The notes beneath the pieces were generated by a model. The model saw only the letters and a program-made list of their open reading frames with translations, was not told where the DNA came from and searched no databases. A program made the translations under genes and the position numbers. Positions 41,568 through 50,866 of a stretch of 64,000 nucleotides of DNA are shown in pieces. Source of the stretch: Dehalococcoidia bacterium UBA1222 (GTDB lineage Bacteria > Chloroflexota > Dehalococcoidia > Dehalococcoidales > UBA1222); the NCBI GenBank assembly GCA_002309415.1, contig DBXC01000005.1, forward strand, positions 30,582 through 94,581, read 5' to 3'. Position 1 is the first letter of the stretch. Every line of letters begins with the position of its first letter.

Positions 41568-41598
41568 AGGGCGGGATATTTCCCGCCCTTATTGTTTT
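41568..41598. terminator. Rho-independent terminator
   Basis: AGGGCGGGA (41568-41576), loop TATT, TCCCGCCCT (41581-41589), then TATTGTTTT. It ends the ligase gene and can also act on the convergent transporter gene. Confidence 0.9.
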
Positions 41599-41624
41599 CT
41601 GTGAAATAGTTTTCTGTATCGCGA

Positions 41625-42836
41625 TTATGCTGGAATCTCTTTGGGAGCTTTAATGGTCCTGCTGATAACGAATGCTACTGCGTAAAGAACGAATGCAGTT
41701 ATGAAGACGAATCTGTATTCGTTGCCAGAAGACTGAAGAATAATCTCAGACAGGTTGTTGCCGGTAATGCCGGCAATCGCCCAAGCTGATAAAGCCAGAC
41801 CGTGAATCTTCGAGATGTTCTTCATACCGAAATGGGATGAGAGTAATGCGGGCAGTGTGGAGAAACCGCCGCCATAGCCGAGGTTTACGATCATCAGCAG
41901 CGGGATGATGATGAAGATGAGTTTGAAGGATGCCAATAGCGATACGGCTATACATGAGATGAAGATGATGTGATAGACCGTGATCCTGTCTTTCATACGA
42001 TCTGAAATAGTCGAGTATCCGATTCGGCCCAGAGCGTTACAGATTGCAGTTACCGACGGTACTACAGAAATCAGCATACCGATGATTGCCATCTGTCCGA
42101 AGAAGGTATTGAGGATCTGCTTTTCATAAGTGATAAGCATCAGACCGCAATGGATATTTATGTAGAAGATCGTCCAGATCTTTACGAAAGCATGATTGTT
42201 TTCTTTAAGCAGTGCCTTGATATTGAAATTGGACTGTTTGTCATCCTTGACCTCGACCCAGCCCTGAGGCTTCTTGAGCAGCAGATGTCCTGCGAACATC
42301 ATGATGAAATAGACGGTTGCCAATACGTAGAACATCATGGAGATACCGAAATTGTTCTGCAGATATTCCATGATAGGTGTTGCAATTGCTTTAGCCAAAC
42401 CGAAACCCATGATTGAGATACCGGTAGCCAGACCTTTCTGTTCTGAGAACCACAGCATCAGAGTCTTAACGGGTGTCAGGTAGCCGATGCCCAAACCGAT
42501 GCCCATGATACAGCCATAGAACAGGTAAATGAGTATGACAGCGGGTGCGCCTTTGAGGAATTGGATCGTCAGACCGGTTCCGACCATGCCAACAGTGAAA
42601 CAGATACAGGCTAAAAGTGAAGATCTGTGGATGTCTTTTTCAACGAGTTTGCCGCCGAAAGCAGCGGACATGCCCAGGAAAAAGATGGCCAGGGAAAATG
42701 CCCAGCCGGTCACAAAGGTACTGGATCCGATTTGATTTGCGATGACTTCTTTGAAAGTGCTCCAGCAGTAGACTGTACCGATGGAACAATGAATCAATAA
42801 TGCCGGTATTGCTGCTCTAACCCATTTGTTTTCCAT
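41625..42836 (-). CDS. MFS transporter, oxalate/formate antiporter (OFA) family
   Basis: 403 residues with twelve hydrophobic segments. The start IHCSIGTVYCWSTFKEVI, the loop GIGLGIGYLTPVKTLMLWF and the GYGGGFSTLPALLSSHFGMK region are characteristic of OFA-type carriers, which move small carboxylates such as oxalate, formate or lactate. Near-consensus promoter at 42895-42924. It faces the ADP-forming CoA ligase tail to tail, and a role in acid exchange would fit that neighbour, but the substrate is not certain. Confidence 0.88.
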   Translation of the reverse strand: MENKWVRAAIPALLIHCSIGTVYCWSTFKEVIANQIGSSTFVTGWAFSLAIFFLGMSAAFGGKLVEKDIHRSSLLACICFTVGMVGTGLTIQFLKGAPAVILIYLFYGCIMGIGLGIGYLTPVKTLMLWFSEQKGLATGISIMGFGLAKAIATPIMEYLQNNFGISMMFYVLATVYFIMMFAGHLLLKKPQGWVEVKDDKQSNFNIKALLKENNHAFVKIWTIFYINIHCGLMLITYEKQILNTFFGQMAIIGMLISVVPSVTAICNALGRIGYSTISDRMKDRITVYHIIFISCIAVSLLASFKLIFIIIPLLMIVNLGYGGGFSTLPALLSSHFGMKNISKIHGLALSAWAIAGITGNNLSEIILQSSGNEYRFVFITAFVLYAVAFVISRTIKAPKEIPA

Positions 42837-42894
42837 AGCTGTTGTCAGGAGATCCTTTTCGATATTTTGTTCAGTTTCGGCTTTTAATGTCGCG

Positions 42895-42924
42895 ATTATA
42901 CCACATTATGATGATTTGTCCCAA
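42895..42924 (-). promoter_or_regulatory. Promoter of the OFA transporter gene
   Basis: Minus strand: TTGGGA (42924-42919), 18-bp spacer, TATAAT (42900-42895) with an extended TGG before the box. The leader is about 50 nt. Confidence 0.6.
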
Positions 42925-43002
42925 CAATCAACTAGATATTGTGTAATCGATTTTTGATCTAATAATGAAAAAATGATCCGGTTGGCTCTGCACTGATTGA
43001 AA

Positions 43003-43794
43003 TCAGTCGTCCAATCCGATGTTTCTGTTGATGGATTCCAATTCGTTCCAGGAATCAACGTAGTCTTTGATGTAAGGTATCTGTGATGAGAATACTTCTT
43101 CTGCAGTACCTTCGGCGACTATCCTGCCTTTATCGATTGCGATCACTCTGTCGCTTACACTTCGAACGATATCGAGATCGTGAGTGACTAGGACTATACC
43201 CATTCCCATGCGTTCTTTACGGGAGAGTATGACTTTAAGAATCTGTGCCTGAACAGATGCGTCCAGCATGGACGTTGGTTCATCCATGAATATGTAGTCC
43301 GGGTCGAATGTCAGAGCTCTTGCTAATGCAACTCTCTGTATCTCGCCTCCGCTGACCTGCATCGGATACCTGTTCAACAGTTCTTTCTTGATCTCAAGTT
43401 CTGAACAGATCGATTCCAGTTTTTCTTCAAAGGCCTTTCCTGAATATCCTGCCTTGCGTACTGCTTCTCTGAGAGAGTCGCCAAGCGTCATTTCGGGATT
43501 GAGTGCACCTTCAGGATGCTGGAATACCATCTGTAAGCGTGAGCGGTACTTGGACATCTCTTTGAAGCCTAATTTTGATATATCCTGTCCGTCGAGGATG
43601 ATCTTTCCTTTATCTGGGTTTATTGACCTGACAGCGATGCGCGCCAAGGTCGTCTTGCCTGAACCGCTGAATCCTATTATCGACACGAGTTCACCCTTGG
43701 ATATGCTTAAGGATACGTCCTCAAGGACTGGCTTGGAACCGCGTCCGATCAGACCCTTACGGAATGTGATGTTTATGTGCTGTAGCTCTAACAT
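43003..43794 (-). CDS. Peptide/nickel-type ABC transporter ATPase (second, DppF/NikE-like)
   Basis: 263 residues. Walker A GFSGSGKTT near 42-50, Q-loop MVFQHPEGALNPEMT, signature VSGGEIQRVALARAL, Walker B YIFMDEPTSMLDAS, His switch VTHDLD. It overlaps the DppD-like gene by 7 nt and ends the five-gene operon on the minus strand. Unlike most DppF proteins it lacks a long C-terminal oligopeptide-binding extension, as in nickel-type NikE subunits. Confidence 0.9.
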   Translation of the reverse strand: MLELQHINITFRKGLIGRGSKPVLEDVSLSISKGELVSIIGFSGSGKTTLARIAVRSINPDKGKIILDGQDISKLGFKEMSKYRSRLQMVFQHPEGALNPEMTLGDSLREAVRKAGYSGKAFEEKLESICSELEIKKELLNRYPMQVSGGEIQRVALARALTFDPDYIFMDEPTSMLDASVQAQILKVILSRKERMGMGIVLVTHDLDIVRSVSDRVIAIDKGRIVAEGTAEEVFSSQIPYIKDYVDSWNELESINRNIGLDD

Positions 43795-44708
43795 TTACAG
43801 CACCTCACCAAATGGTTTTCTGAGACTTGTTTCATATCATGCAGGTCTTTGCATTCATCACATCTATGTTCGCATCTGTTGTAGAAATCACAGCCTGTTG
43901 CTGCCTTTTCAACAGAACCTGCAATAGGGATCATTCCGTTACAGGGCATGGCACCCCAGAGGGCTTTGGTGTAGGGGTGTTTGGGATCTCTCATTACTTC
44001 TTCTGTTGGACCGTCTTCAAGAATCCTTCCGGAATACATCACAACGGTCCTCTCACAGATTTTTGCGGCGTTGTAATCGTGGGTGATCATGATCAATGTC
44101 TTTCCGTTAGTCTGTCTGTTCAGGGTCTTAAGGACATCGATCTTTGAGGCGGGATCCAAACCTTTTGTTGGTTCGTCCGCGATGAGTACCGCAGGCTTGA
44201 GGGACATGCCCATGCATATGACGGTCCTCTCGCACATTCCTCCGGAAAGTCTGTGAGGATAGGTCTCATATATGTTTTGAGGGTCTTCGAATCCAATATT
44301 GCCCAGGGATTCCACTACTTTCTCTTTCCATTCCTGCTTAGGAACTCCATGGACATCATAGACTTCGCCGATCTGTTTACCGATCTTGATCACGGGATCG
44401 AGGGACACTGTGGGGCTCTGAGGAATCAAAGCTACCTCTTGGCCTCTCATTGCAAGCAGTTCTCGTTCGCTCATTGAACGAACATCGGCACCTTTTATGA
44501 AGATGTTTCCTGTTGTTTCTGAGATTCCGTCTAACAGGCGAAGAATGGAATGACCCAATACTGACTTACCGCACCCTGATTCACCGATGACGGCGACGTG
44601 TTCTCCTTCTGATATGTTCAGGCATACTTCATCTAATGCCCTGAACTTGCCCTCGGCTGTCGGGAACTCGACTGTAAGATTCCTGATGGAGATGATAGGA
44701 TCACTCAT
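43788..44708 (-). CDS. Peptide/nickel-type ABC transporter ATPase (first, DppD-like)
   Basis: 306 residues. Walker A GESGCGKSV, Q-loop LIPQSPTVSLDPVIKIG, signature LSGGMCERTVICMGMSL (a Cys inside an otherwise usual helix), Walker B VLIADEPTKGLDPAS. The C-terminal tail after residue 270 has eight cysteines (CDFYNRCEHRCDECKDL and the terminal RCCKC), denser than the usual three or four of the Opp/Dpp tail, which in at least one relative is reported to hold an Fe-S cluster. Overlaps both neighbours by a few bases. Confidence 0.9.
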   Translation of the reverse strand: MSDPIISIRNLTVEFPTAEGKFRALDEVCLNISEGEHVAVIGESGCGKSVLGHSILRLLDGISETTGNIFIKGADVRSMSERELLAMRGQEVALIPQSPTVSLDPVIKIGKQIGEVYDVHGVPKQEWKEKVVESLGNIGFEDPQNIYETYPHRLSGGMCERTVICMGMSLKPAVLIADEPTKGLDPASKIDVLKTLNRQTNGKTLIMITHDYNAAKICERTVVMYSGRILEDGPTEEVMRDPKHPYTKALWGAMPCNGMIPIAGSVEKAATGCDFYNRCEHRCDECKDLHDMKQVSENHLVRCCKC

Positions 44709-45537
44709 CCCAGACGTTCCTCCTCATCTTCTTTTTCATACCAATCAGGAAAAAGCCAGCAGTGATAAGTGAGATCATGATGCCAGGAGCTACATACCAC
44801 CACCACAGGTTGAGTACGAAGCCACCTTTGTTGAAGGCTGCAGTTATCATACCGCCCCAGCTGATCTCGAAGGGATCTCCGAGACCCAGGAATGCCAATC
44901 CCGCCTCTGCCATCATTGCAGACGCAACAGAGAGGCACCATCTGGCGACAAATATTTCTTTCACGTTGGAGAGTACGTGTCTGAACAGGATGTAAGATTC
45001 CCTGAACCCCATCATCCTAGCTGATTCTATGAAAGACATCTCTTTGACCTGGACGGTACGGCTGTAGACTAGTCTGGCTGTACCGCACCACCAGAGCATC
45101 GCCACGACGAGGATCACGTTCCACACGCTTGGCCCCAGATATGTGGCGATTATGATCATCAATGGCAGCCCCGGTATGAGGATGAAGATGTCTGTTATGC
45201 CCATGAGGATATTCTCTGCGATACCTCCGCGGTATCCTGCCCAGATCCCGACAGTGAATCCTATCAGGACTACGACTGTTGCGGCGACTATGCCGATGGG
45301 GAGAGATACTCTTGAAGCGCAGAGAAGCTGTGAAAAGATATCTCTTCCAAGATTATCAGTGCCAAGAAGATGTTCGGCACTGGGTCTCAGGAACGGTTTG
45401 AAATCCATTGCGTGCGGATCGTATGGTGCAACGTAAGGGGCTATCAATGCCAAAATGCAGAATAAGAAGACTATGATAAGACCGATCTTAGTCGAGACTG
45501 GGAGTTTGGCTATAAAGTTTTTGATGCTGCTCATCAT
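44701..45537 (-). CDS. Peptide/nickel-type ABC transporter permease (DppC-like)
   Basis: 278 residues from the ATG at 45537, which overlaps the stop of the upstream permease as ATGA; the longer frame reaching 45627 overlaps that gene and is rejected. Six membrane segments. Early conserved parts PYVAPYDPHAMDF and LLGTDNLGRDIFSQLLCASR, and the ATPase-docking loop SFIESARMMGFRESYILFRH. It pairs with the DppB-like permease. Confidence 0.93.
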   Translation of the reverse strand: MMSSIKNFIAKLPVSTKIGLIIVFLFCILALIAPYVAPYDPHAMDFKPFLRPSAEHLLGTDNLGRDIFSQLLCASRVSLPIGIVAATVVVLIGFTVGIWAGYRGGIAENILMGITDIFILIPGLPLMIIIATYLGPSVWNVILVVAMLWWCGTARLVYSRTVQVKEMSFIESARMMGFRESYILFRHVLSNVKEIFVARWCLSVASAMMAEAGLAFLGLGDPFEISWGGMITAAFNKGGFVLNLWWWYVAPGIMISLITAGFFLIGMKKKMRRNVWDE

Positions 45538-46544
45538 TTTACTTTCGTCCCCTCGACCGAATCTCCGACTCTCGGGTCTACGACACCATACATGAATTCT
45601 GCGAACATGTTGGTGAACAGCACCCAAGCGACAATGATAATGAATGTGCCTTGGATCACAGGATAATCCTGTGTTGAGATTCCGTAATATACCAGAGTTC
45701 CCATGCCTTGCAGGGAGAAGATGATCTCTATCATCAAAGCTCCGGATATCATGAAGCCTATATTCATAATAAGCATGCTTAGGAATGACGGCATTATGTT
45801 CCTGATGATGTGGGAACGGCGTATCTGGGAATCAGACATGCCCTTTGACCGTGCCACCATGATGTATGCTTCATCGGATATCTGGATGACGGTATTCCTG
45901 AGGACAAGGAATTTGCCTAGGAATATCGTGAAGGACAGGACGGATATTGGAAGGATCATGTGGTAGAAGATATCTACGATATTCTCTATACCTGTGTATC
46001 TTCCTGACGATATGTGCGAAATAGGGAAGAGTCCCAAAGACATGCCGAATATAAGGATCGCCACCATCGCTATGAAGAACGTAGGAACTGTTTCAGTGTA
46101 GATGGATAGACTGACCAGTATCTTATCAAGGGTACAGCCACGTCTGGTTCCGCAGTAAACGGCAGAGAAGATCGATGCCACTGAACCGATGAGGATCGAT
46201 GGAAGCGTCAGAAGCAAAGTCCAGCCGATCCTGCCGGAGATGAGATCGCTGACGGGCATAGCGCGGGTAATCGAATAGCCGAAATTGAAAGTGAAGATAG
46301 ACTTTAGGAAAGCAATGTATTGTTCCCAGATCGGGCGGTCGAGTTTGTAATAAGCTAACAGTCCCTCACGGGCATCTTCGCTCAAACTGAGTGCGCCCTC
46401 GCCGAGGAGGTTATCGACCGGGTCTCCAGGCATGACTCGGGGCAGGATGAAGACCAAAGTAAGCACGATGAAACCGACGATGAGGAATCTGAGAATCCTC
46501 ATCAGGAACCATTTGGTCCTAGGCTTCATCGTGCTGAATATCAT
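45534..46544 (-). CDS. Peptide/nickel-type ABC transporter permease (DppB-like)
   Basis: 336 residues with six membrane segments; the N-terminal FILPRVMPGDPVDNLLG and the docking loop YIMVARSKGMSDSQIRRSHI are standard. It starts 12 nt after the binding-protein stop and overlaps the DppC-like gene by 4 nt. Confidence 0.92.
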   Translation of the reverse strand: MIFSTMKPRTKWFLMRILRFLIVGFIVLTLVFILPRVMPGDPVDNLLGEGALSLSEDAREGLLAYYKLDRPIWEQYIAFLKSIFTFNFGYSITRAMPVSDLISGRIGWTLLLTLPSILIGSVASIFSAVYCGTRRGCTLDKILVSLSIYTETVPTFFIAMVAILIFGMSLGLFPISHISSGRYTGIENIVDIFYHMILPISVLSFTIFLGKFLVLRNTVIQISDEAYIMVARSKGMSDSQIRRSHIIRNIMPSFLSMLIMNIGFMISGALMIEIIFSLQGMGTLVYYGISTQDYPVIQGTFIIIVAWVLFTNMFAEFMYGVVDPRVGDSVEGTKVK

Positions 46545-46556
46545 TTGACTTTTAAA

Positions 46557-48221
46557 CTATTTGAAACATACATTCATCAAGGTGTCGTGGCAGATCGTGT
46601 ATGCGAACTGCGAATCCACATAGACGCCAGTGATATCGGAGCCGTATGCGGTGATGATCTCCTGATCATAGAAGGGGATCAGCGGCATATTGGCGGCGTA
46701 CCAGTCCTGGAGGTCAGCGGCTGCCTTCTTCATCTTGTCGGCAGTACCGGCAGCTTTCAGGTTGTCCAGTACTCGGTTGAAGTCAGGAGTGTCGATCTGA
46801 CAGTCTTTCAGACCGCCGTTGACGGAGACGACAGTGGTGCCGTAGTTGCAGTAGGTATAGGTACCGAGATGTGAGCATCCGGTGAGTACCATGTCGTAAA
46901 GACGGATTCCGTTGTCATCGACCTGTCGTTTCCAAGCAGCCCAAGCGGTGGGAACAGCTTCGAGCTGGAGGTCGATACCTGCCTTATTGAAGGAGGTCTT
47001 TATGATCTCTGCCCTGTCTGCATTGGAAGCGTTGAATCCGAGAACCGGCAGCCACTTCTCGCCGGCAGGAGTCTCAAGATATCCATCGTTGTCGATATCC
47101 TTGTATCCAAGGGCCTCGAGGCTGCTCTTGGCCTTAGCGGGATCGTAGGTCAGTTTTCCGTTGTCCTTGTAGTAAAGCATGCTCTGGGGGATGAGGCTCT
47201 TTCCTGGGGTCTTACCGTTGCCGCCGAGGACGAGTTCTACCAGTTTTTCATAATCTACTGCGTAGGAGAGTGCAACTCGGAGGTCAGGGTTGGTCCAGGG
47301 ATCCTTCATACAGTTGAAGCCAATACCGTAGATAGCTGCGCTGTCAGCCTTGCCCAGTGTAACATTGGCAGCGTCCTTGAGGGACTCTGCTGCAGTTGCG
47401 GAAAGACCGCTGCCCCAGGCCAGACACAGATCGATGTCATTATTCTTAAGAGCAAGAGCCATGACATTGGCATCACTGTAGTATCTGATGGTGAGTTTCT
47501 TTGCTTTTACGTTTCCGAGGTAATAATCTTCGTTTCTCTCGAGAGTCATAGTTCTGCTGGTGGTATCAAGGCTCTTTACGACGAAAGGACCGGTACCGAT
47601 TGCAGCATCGAGCTCAGAGGAAGGATTACCGTAAGTCATAGGATCATCTACTTTCTCGTAGATGTGCTTGGGGAAGATAGAAAGACCTGCTCTCATGTTA
47701 AGCAAGAGGTTGGAATAAGGACCGTTCATCTCGATGGTGACGGTTTCTTGTCCCTTTTCGTTCTTACCCTTGTAGTATGCCTTGTAGTTGGGATCAGTAG
47801 ATGTCTTGAGGTCATTGAGGAATGCGGCATCGTTCATGCTCCAAGGCTTCTTTTCTAGTGTGTAGTCGATGGTGAAGATAACGTCATCGGCAGTGAATGC
47901 CACGCCGTCGTGCCATTTAACATTATCTCTGATGACGAAGGTCCAAACGCTGGCATCTTCGTTTGTTGTCCAGCTCTCTGCGAGAAGGCCAACATATTCT
48001 CCTTTGTCATTTACGCAGACGAGATTCTCGTGGTAGACATTGGCACCATGAAGATAATATGTTCCCATATCACCGAGACCGAAAGTCTCGCCGCCGGAGG
48101 CCATGACCATACCGGCCACGATCTCATCGTCGGTCTTCTTGGCTTTGCCGTTACAGCCGCTGCAGGCGACTAAAGACACGACCATGATGGCAGCAAGGAG
48201 TATTGCTAAGTTTTTTTTCAC
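46557..48221 (-). CDS. Peptide/nickel-type substrate-binding lipoprotein (SBP family 5)
   Basis: 554 residues. Signal peptide ends in lipobox SLVAC (Cys20). Family 5 landmarks: LLAESWTTNEDASVWTFVIR and WHDGVAFTADDVIFTIDYTL near residues 100-135, then GTGPFVVKSL. It delivers a peptide, nickel chelate or similar solute to the permeases that follow. Nickel uptake would make sense for an organism with CODH/ACS-type enzymes, but no nickel-specific residue can be claimed. Confidence 0.9.
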   Translation of the reverse strand: MKKNLAILLAAIMVVSLVACSGCNGKAKKTDDEIVAGMVMASGGETFGLGDMGTYYLHGANVYHENLVCVNDKGEYVGLLAESWTTNEDASVWTFVIRDNVKWHDGVAFTADDVIFTIDYTLEKKPWSMNDAAFLNDLKTSTDPNYKAYYKGKNEKGQETVTIEMNGPYSNLLLNMRAGLSIFPKHIYEKVDDPMTYGNPSSELDAAIGTGPFVVKSLDTTSRTMTLERNEDYYLGNVKAKKLTIRYYSDANVMALALKNNDIDLCLAWGSGLSATAAESLKDAANVTLGKADSAAIYGIGFNCMKDPWTNPDLRVALSYAVDYEKLVELVLGGNGKTPGKSLIPQSMLYYKDNGKLTYDPAKAKSSLEALGYKDIDNDGYLETPAGEKWLPVLGFNASNADRAEIIKTSFNKAGIDLQLEAVPTAWAAWKRQVDDNGIRLYDMVLTGCSHLGTYTYCNYGTTVVSVNGGLKDCQIDTPDFNRVLDNLKAAGTADKMKKAAADLQDWYAANMPLIPFYDQEIITAYGSDITGVYVDSQFAYTICHDTLMNVCFK

Positions 48222-48331
48222 TTGAAAAACTCCCTTCTTAAACGAATCGCAGCCATTTTACATGCCTAAAAAATGTACAGTAAGCCCCTAGGGGGGATTG
48301 ATAAATTCGTGTCCAGTTTCCGTCATTTTTT
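48222..48331. other. Intergenic region upstream of the ABC operon
   Basis: Holds the promoter region of the binding-protein gene (minus strand) and a run CCCCTAGGGGGG at about 48287-48298. No complete promoter is obvious. The P-type ATPase remnant begins at its right edge. Confidence 0.4.
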
Positions 48332-48535
48332 TTGACTGCATCAGCGGATTACAGACCCGAAGAACATGCAAAGGTGGAACATATCGTTGCCCACAGGATC
48401 GCTGCCGTGAATACGACATTCATGCTGCTTGGACTGTTTGGGAACATCTCACCTTCGGTGGCAGCGGTTCTGCATAATGCGTCGACAGTTGCGTCTTGCG
48501 TGAAAGCGACGAAGCCGGTGTTGGATAAGTCTTAG
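48332..48535 (+). pseudogene. 3' remnant of a P1B-type metal-transporting ATPase gene
   Basis: An open stretch of about 67 codons, ending at a proper TAG, encodes NTTFMLLGLFGNISPSVAAV then LHNASTVASCVKATKPVLDK, the last transmembrane helices of a heavy-metal (Zn/Cd/Cu/Mn type) P-type ATPase, including the near-invariant L-H-N-x-S-T before the C-terminal end. The ATP-binding, phosphorylation and other transport domains are missing, and no start codon with a ribosome site precedes it (first TTG at 48332). It is a truncated leftover, probably from the same event that brought the neighbouring channel gene. Confidence 0.6.
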
Positions 48536-48547
48536 GGAACGGCTGTT

Positions 48548-48583
48548 AGTTGAACGACCCTCAAAAAAAAGTATCGTTCAACT
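48548..48583 (-). terminator. Hairpin downstream of the channel gene
   Basis: AGTTGAACGA (48548-48557) and TCGTTCAACT (48574-48583) form a perfect 10-bp stem whose 16-nt loop contains eight A's (T's on the minus strand). It is 80 nt downstream of the channel gene; a smaller GCTAAC/GTTAGC dyad lies between (48607-48632). The T-run in the loop rather than after the stem makes it an atypical terminator. Confidence 0.4.
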
Positions 48584-48663
48584 CAACCAGCCCGTATTAG
48601 TAAAAGGCTAACATCACATAATAATGGTTAGCATAATATATAAAATACATTCCTCAAAAAAGC

Positions 48664-50481
48664 TTATTCCTCGCCGATGAGCACCAGACTGTCCCCACGC
48701 CTGGGCTGGATGGGAACATTGTCGTCCAGTACTTGGAAATAACCCTCCAGAGTACGGATACCCAAGGGTGTGTAGCCGTGGGCGTAAATCTGTCTACGAA
48801 ACTCCCGTACTGTCATCTTTGTCTCAGAGATGCCGAAGTCCGCCAATGGCTTCAAATAGACTTCACAGCCTTGCTCGTCCAGAAGCTCGTTGAAAAGGGC
48901 TAGTCTTCGCGGGTCCTCCGCTACCTGGGCCAGCATCATGGCAGACATATCGGAGGCTACTACCACATCTTCTGAGCCGCTCTCGGCGATGAGTTTTCGG
49001 TTGTTCTCACAGCGCATCTCTGCCGTGATGCTGAAATGCAACCCAAGCTTCTTTTTCAAGTTTCGGAGGCGGATGATGCGCACCATGGTATCGGTATCCG
49101 CATCCTCGTCACTCTTCTTCGGGTCGGAGAGGACGATCAGATGAGTGGCGTCCTTCACCATGTCCCTCAGTGTCTCCTCGGAATCCGCAATGCGGTAGTC
49201 CGGAATGATCTCAGAAGCGAAGCTCTCTCTTTTTGGGAAATATTCCTCAAATTCGGAAGGGGTAAGGCCAGCCAGTCGGATCCGCTCCACGTTGTCCGGC
49301 AGTTCCTGGATGACTGTGGGGAGGGATTCGTTGACGCCCAAGATCGCCACCTCCGGGATAGGTTGCAGGGGCGGAAAATTCTTCTTTACTGGCTCTGTCA
49401 CTTCCTCAGGACGATCCAGCTTTGCGTTTCCCTGTTCTTCTTCAAACACCACTAGCAGGTCCCCCTGCAGAATCTGAGTATCAAGGTCGGGATTTACCAG
49501 CAACTCTCCCTCTCGGTACAGGCCCACGGCGATGCCGTTAACGAGAGCCAGTGCAACCTTCCAGTAGGGCATACCACAGACGTCCGGAATCTCCTCAAAG
49601 TAGAATTCAAAGCCCGTAAAATCGATCATTTCCAGGAAAGCCGGAAAGATGCCAGGCTGGGTGGCGGAGTGGGCGATGAGCCGGGCCACCACGTTGCTGG
49701 AACGTAGAATAGAAATTCCTCCATCGGAAACGATATTTTTGGGAAAAGCGTCAGCTGAGGCATCCACAGCAGCTATAATCTTCGGCCTCTGATTTACGTC
49801 CTTCAGCAGAGCATTCACCGCCAGATAGGTCTTGATGGTCTTCCCAGCGTCCCGGTTGCAGATGATTATCCGGGATGCGGAGGGAATGTTGCAGCACTCT
49901 AGCTCAGCGGTGATCTCCGTACTGGCGTTGATAGTCACCAGACGGATATTCTTCGGTACATTTACGTTCGTACGGATGTCTTGCTCCATTTCCACACGGG
50001 CCATGACATCAGCTACCACAATGGTGCGCTTTTCTCCCCCAACGGAAATCATAATCTGCTCCAGCAGGGCGTACTCACCAGAGCGGAATCCCAGTACCAC
50101 CACGTGGCCTTTCTCCAGGATATGTGGGTTTTCAGTCTGAAGCGCCAGAAGCTTGCCCCGCATGGATGTGGAAAAAATGCTGATGAGCATGCTGGTGTAG
50201 ATCATGCCTGTGAGACCAAGAAGAGTATAGAGGACTACATAGAGCGGAGAGCCTGAATCGGATGCGGGGAAAGTGGTGCTCATGGCCGCCCTCAGGTTGT
50301 CCCATAAGAGAGCGAGAACGTTCTTCCCATCCGCCAGATGGAACACTACTACCAGCACGGTCACAAGAATCGCCATGAATAGCACAACGGCCAGAAGTAG
50401 CTTTATCATGCTGGATGTGCCCTTCGACATATTGCGCTCCAGCCAGTAGCGGAATCGTTTTCCAAATGTAATTTTTTTCAT
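48664..50481 (-). CDS. CASTOR/POLLUX-type ion channel protein with RCK/TrkA-N domains
   Basis: 605 residues. One or two N-terminal membrane segments (IKLLLAVVLFMAILVTVLVV and LYVVLYTLLGLTGMIYTSML) flank a pore-like region. Then two nucleotide-binding RCK-like domains: HILEKGHVVVLGFRSGEYAL near 140-160 and VAILGVNESLPTVIQEL near 385-400. A TrkA-C-like segment (ALVNGIAVGLYREGELLVNP) separates them, and a Cys-rich 'CNIPSASRIIICNRDAGKT' follows the first. Homologues conduct cations in plants and occur in Actinobacteria and Firmicutes. Codon use is unlike the neighbours (more CTC/CTG, CGG, TCC; visibly GC-richer), a sign of transfer. Confidence 0.8.
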   Translation of the reverse strand: MKKITFGKRFRYWLERNMSKGTSSMIKLLLAVVLFMAILVTVLVVVFHLADGKNVLALLWDNLRAAMSTTFPASDSGSPLYVVLYTLLGLTGMIYTSMLISIFSTSMRGKLLALQTENPHILEKGHVVVLGFRSGEYALLEQIMISVGGEKRTIVVADVMARVEMEQDIRTNVNVPKNIRLVTINASTEITAELECCNIPSASRIIICNRDAGKTIKTYLAVNALLKDVNQRPKIIAAVDASADAFPKNIVSDGGISILRSSNVVARLIAHSATQPGIFPAFLEMIDFTGFEFYFEEIPDVCGMPYWKVALALVNGIAVGLYREGELLVNPDLDTQILQGDLLVVFEEEQGNAKLDRPEEVTEPVKKNFPPLQPIPEVAILGVNESLPTVIQELPDNVERIRLAGLTPSEFEEYFPKRESFASEIIPDYRIADSEETLRDMVKDATHLIVLSDPKKSDEDADTDTMVRIIRLRNLKKKLGLHFSITAEMRCENNRKLIAESGSEDVVVASDMSAMMLAQVAEDPRRLALFNELLDEQGCEVYLKPLADFGISETKMTVREFRRQIYAHGYTPLGIRTLEGYFQVLDDNVPIQPRRGDSLVLIGEE

Positions 50482-50866
50482 CTTGTCTGCCGACCCTTTC
50501 CATCCTCAGATGATTTGATTGAACGTTTCATAGGAACACATTAAATGCGCCTCTGTCAACTTCCACCTCTGCTGTTTGACTTATTTCCAGTGTTCTGGAT
50601 CCCAAGTGAAGCCCTCCATTTGTTTTGACTTTGTAGCCAGATAATAACGTTTTGAAAATGATGATTGTTACTGATCTGACGATATCAGCAAAATGCTGTT
50701 TAGATGAATGGATACATAGGCTATGATAAATCAGGATGATATAATATGGTCGTATGCTGATAATGTCAATGCAATAGCTAGGAACCCTTCAAGGAAAGGA
50801 ATTGGATCCGTTCATTCAATTCCAAGCATAGTGGGCGTGGCATTTGAAGGTTTAGAAGTACAAAAT
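50482..50866. other. 385-bp intergenic region between the channel gene and the tlpA-like gene
   Basis: Left half: upstream region of the channel gene, GC-richer like that gene. Right half: host-like, AT-richer, with TATAAT at 50740-50745 preceded by GATGA but no good -35, and a 7-bp dyad GGAATTG (50798-50804) / CAATTCC (50817-50823). An open frame from 50723 runs into the TlpA-like gene but lacks a ribosome site and codes for no signal peptide, so it is regarded as a leader of about 115 nt. Confidence 0.45.

Noticed and set aside
45538..45627. N-terminal extension of the DppC-like permease
   Set aside because: It lies wholly inside the upstream permease gene; the ATGA overlap start at 45537 is normal for this operon type.
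50723..50866. 48-residue N-terminal extension of the TlpA-like protein
   Set aside because: It would bury the signal peptide; no ribosome site precedes 50723, and the ATG at 50867 begins a proper lipoprotein signal.
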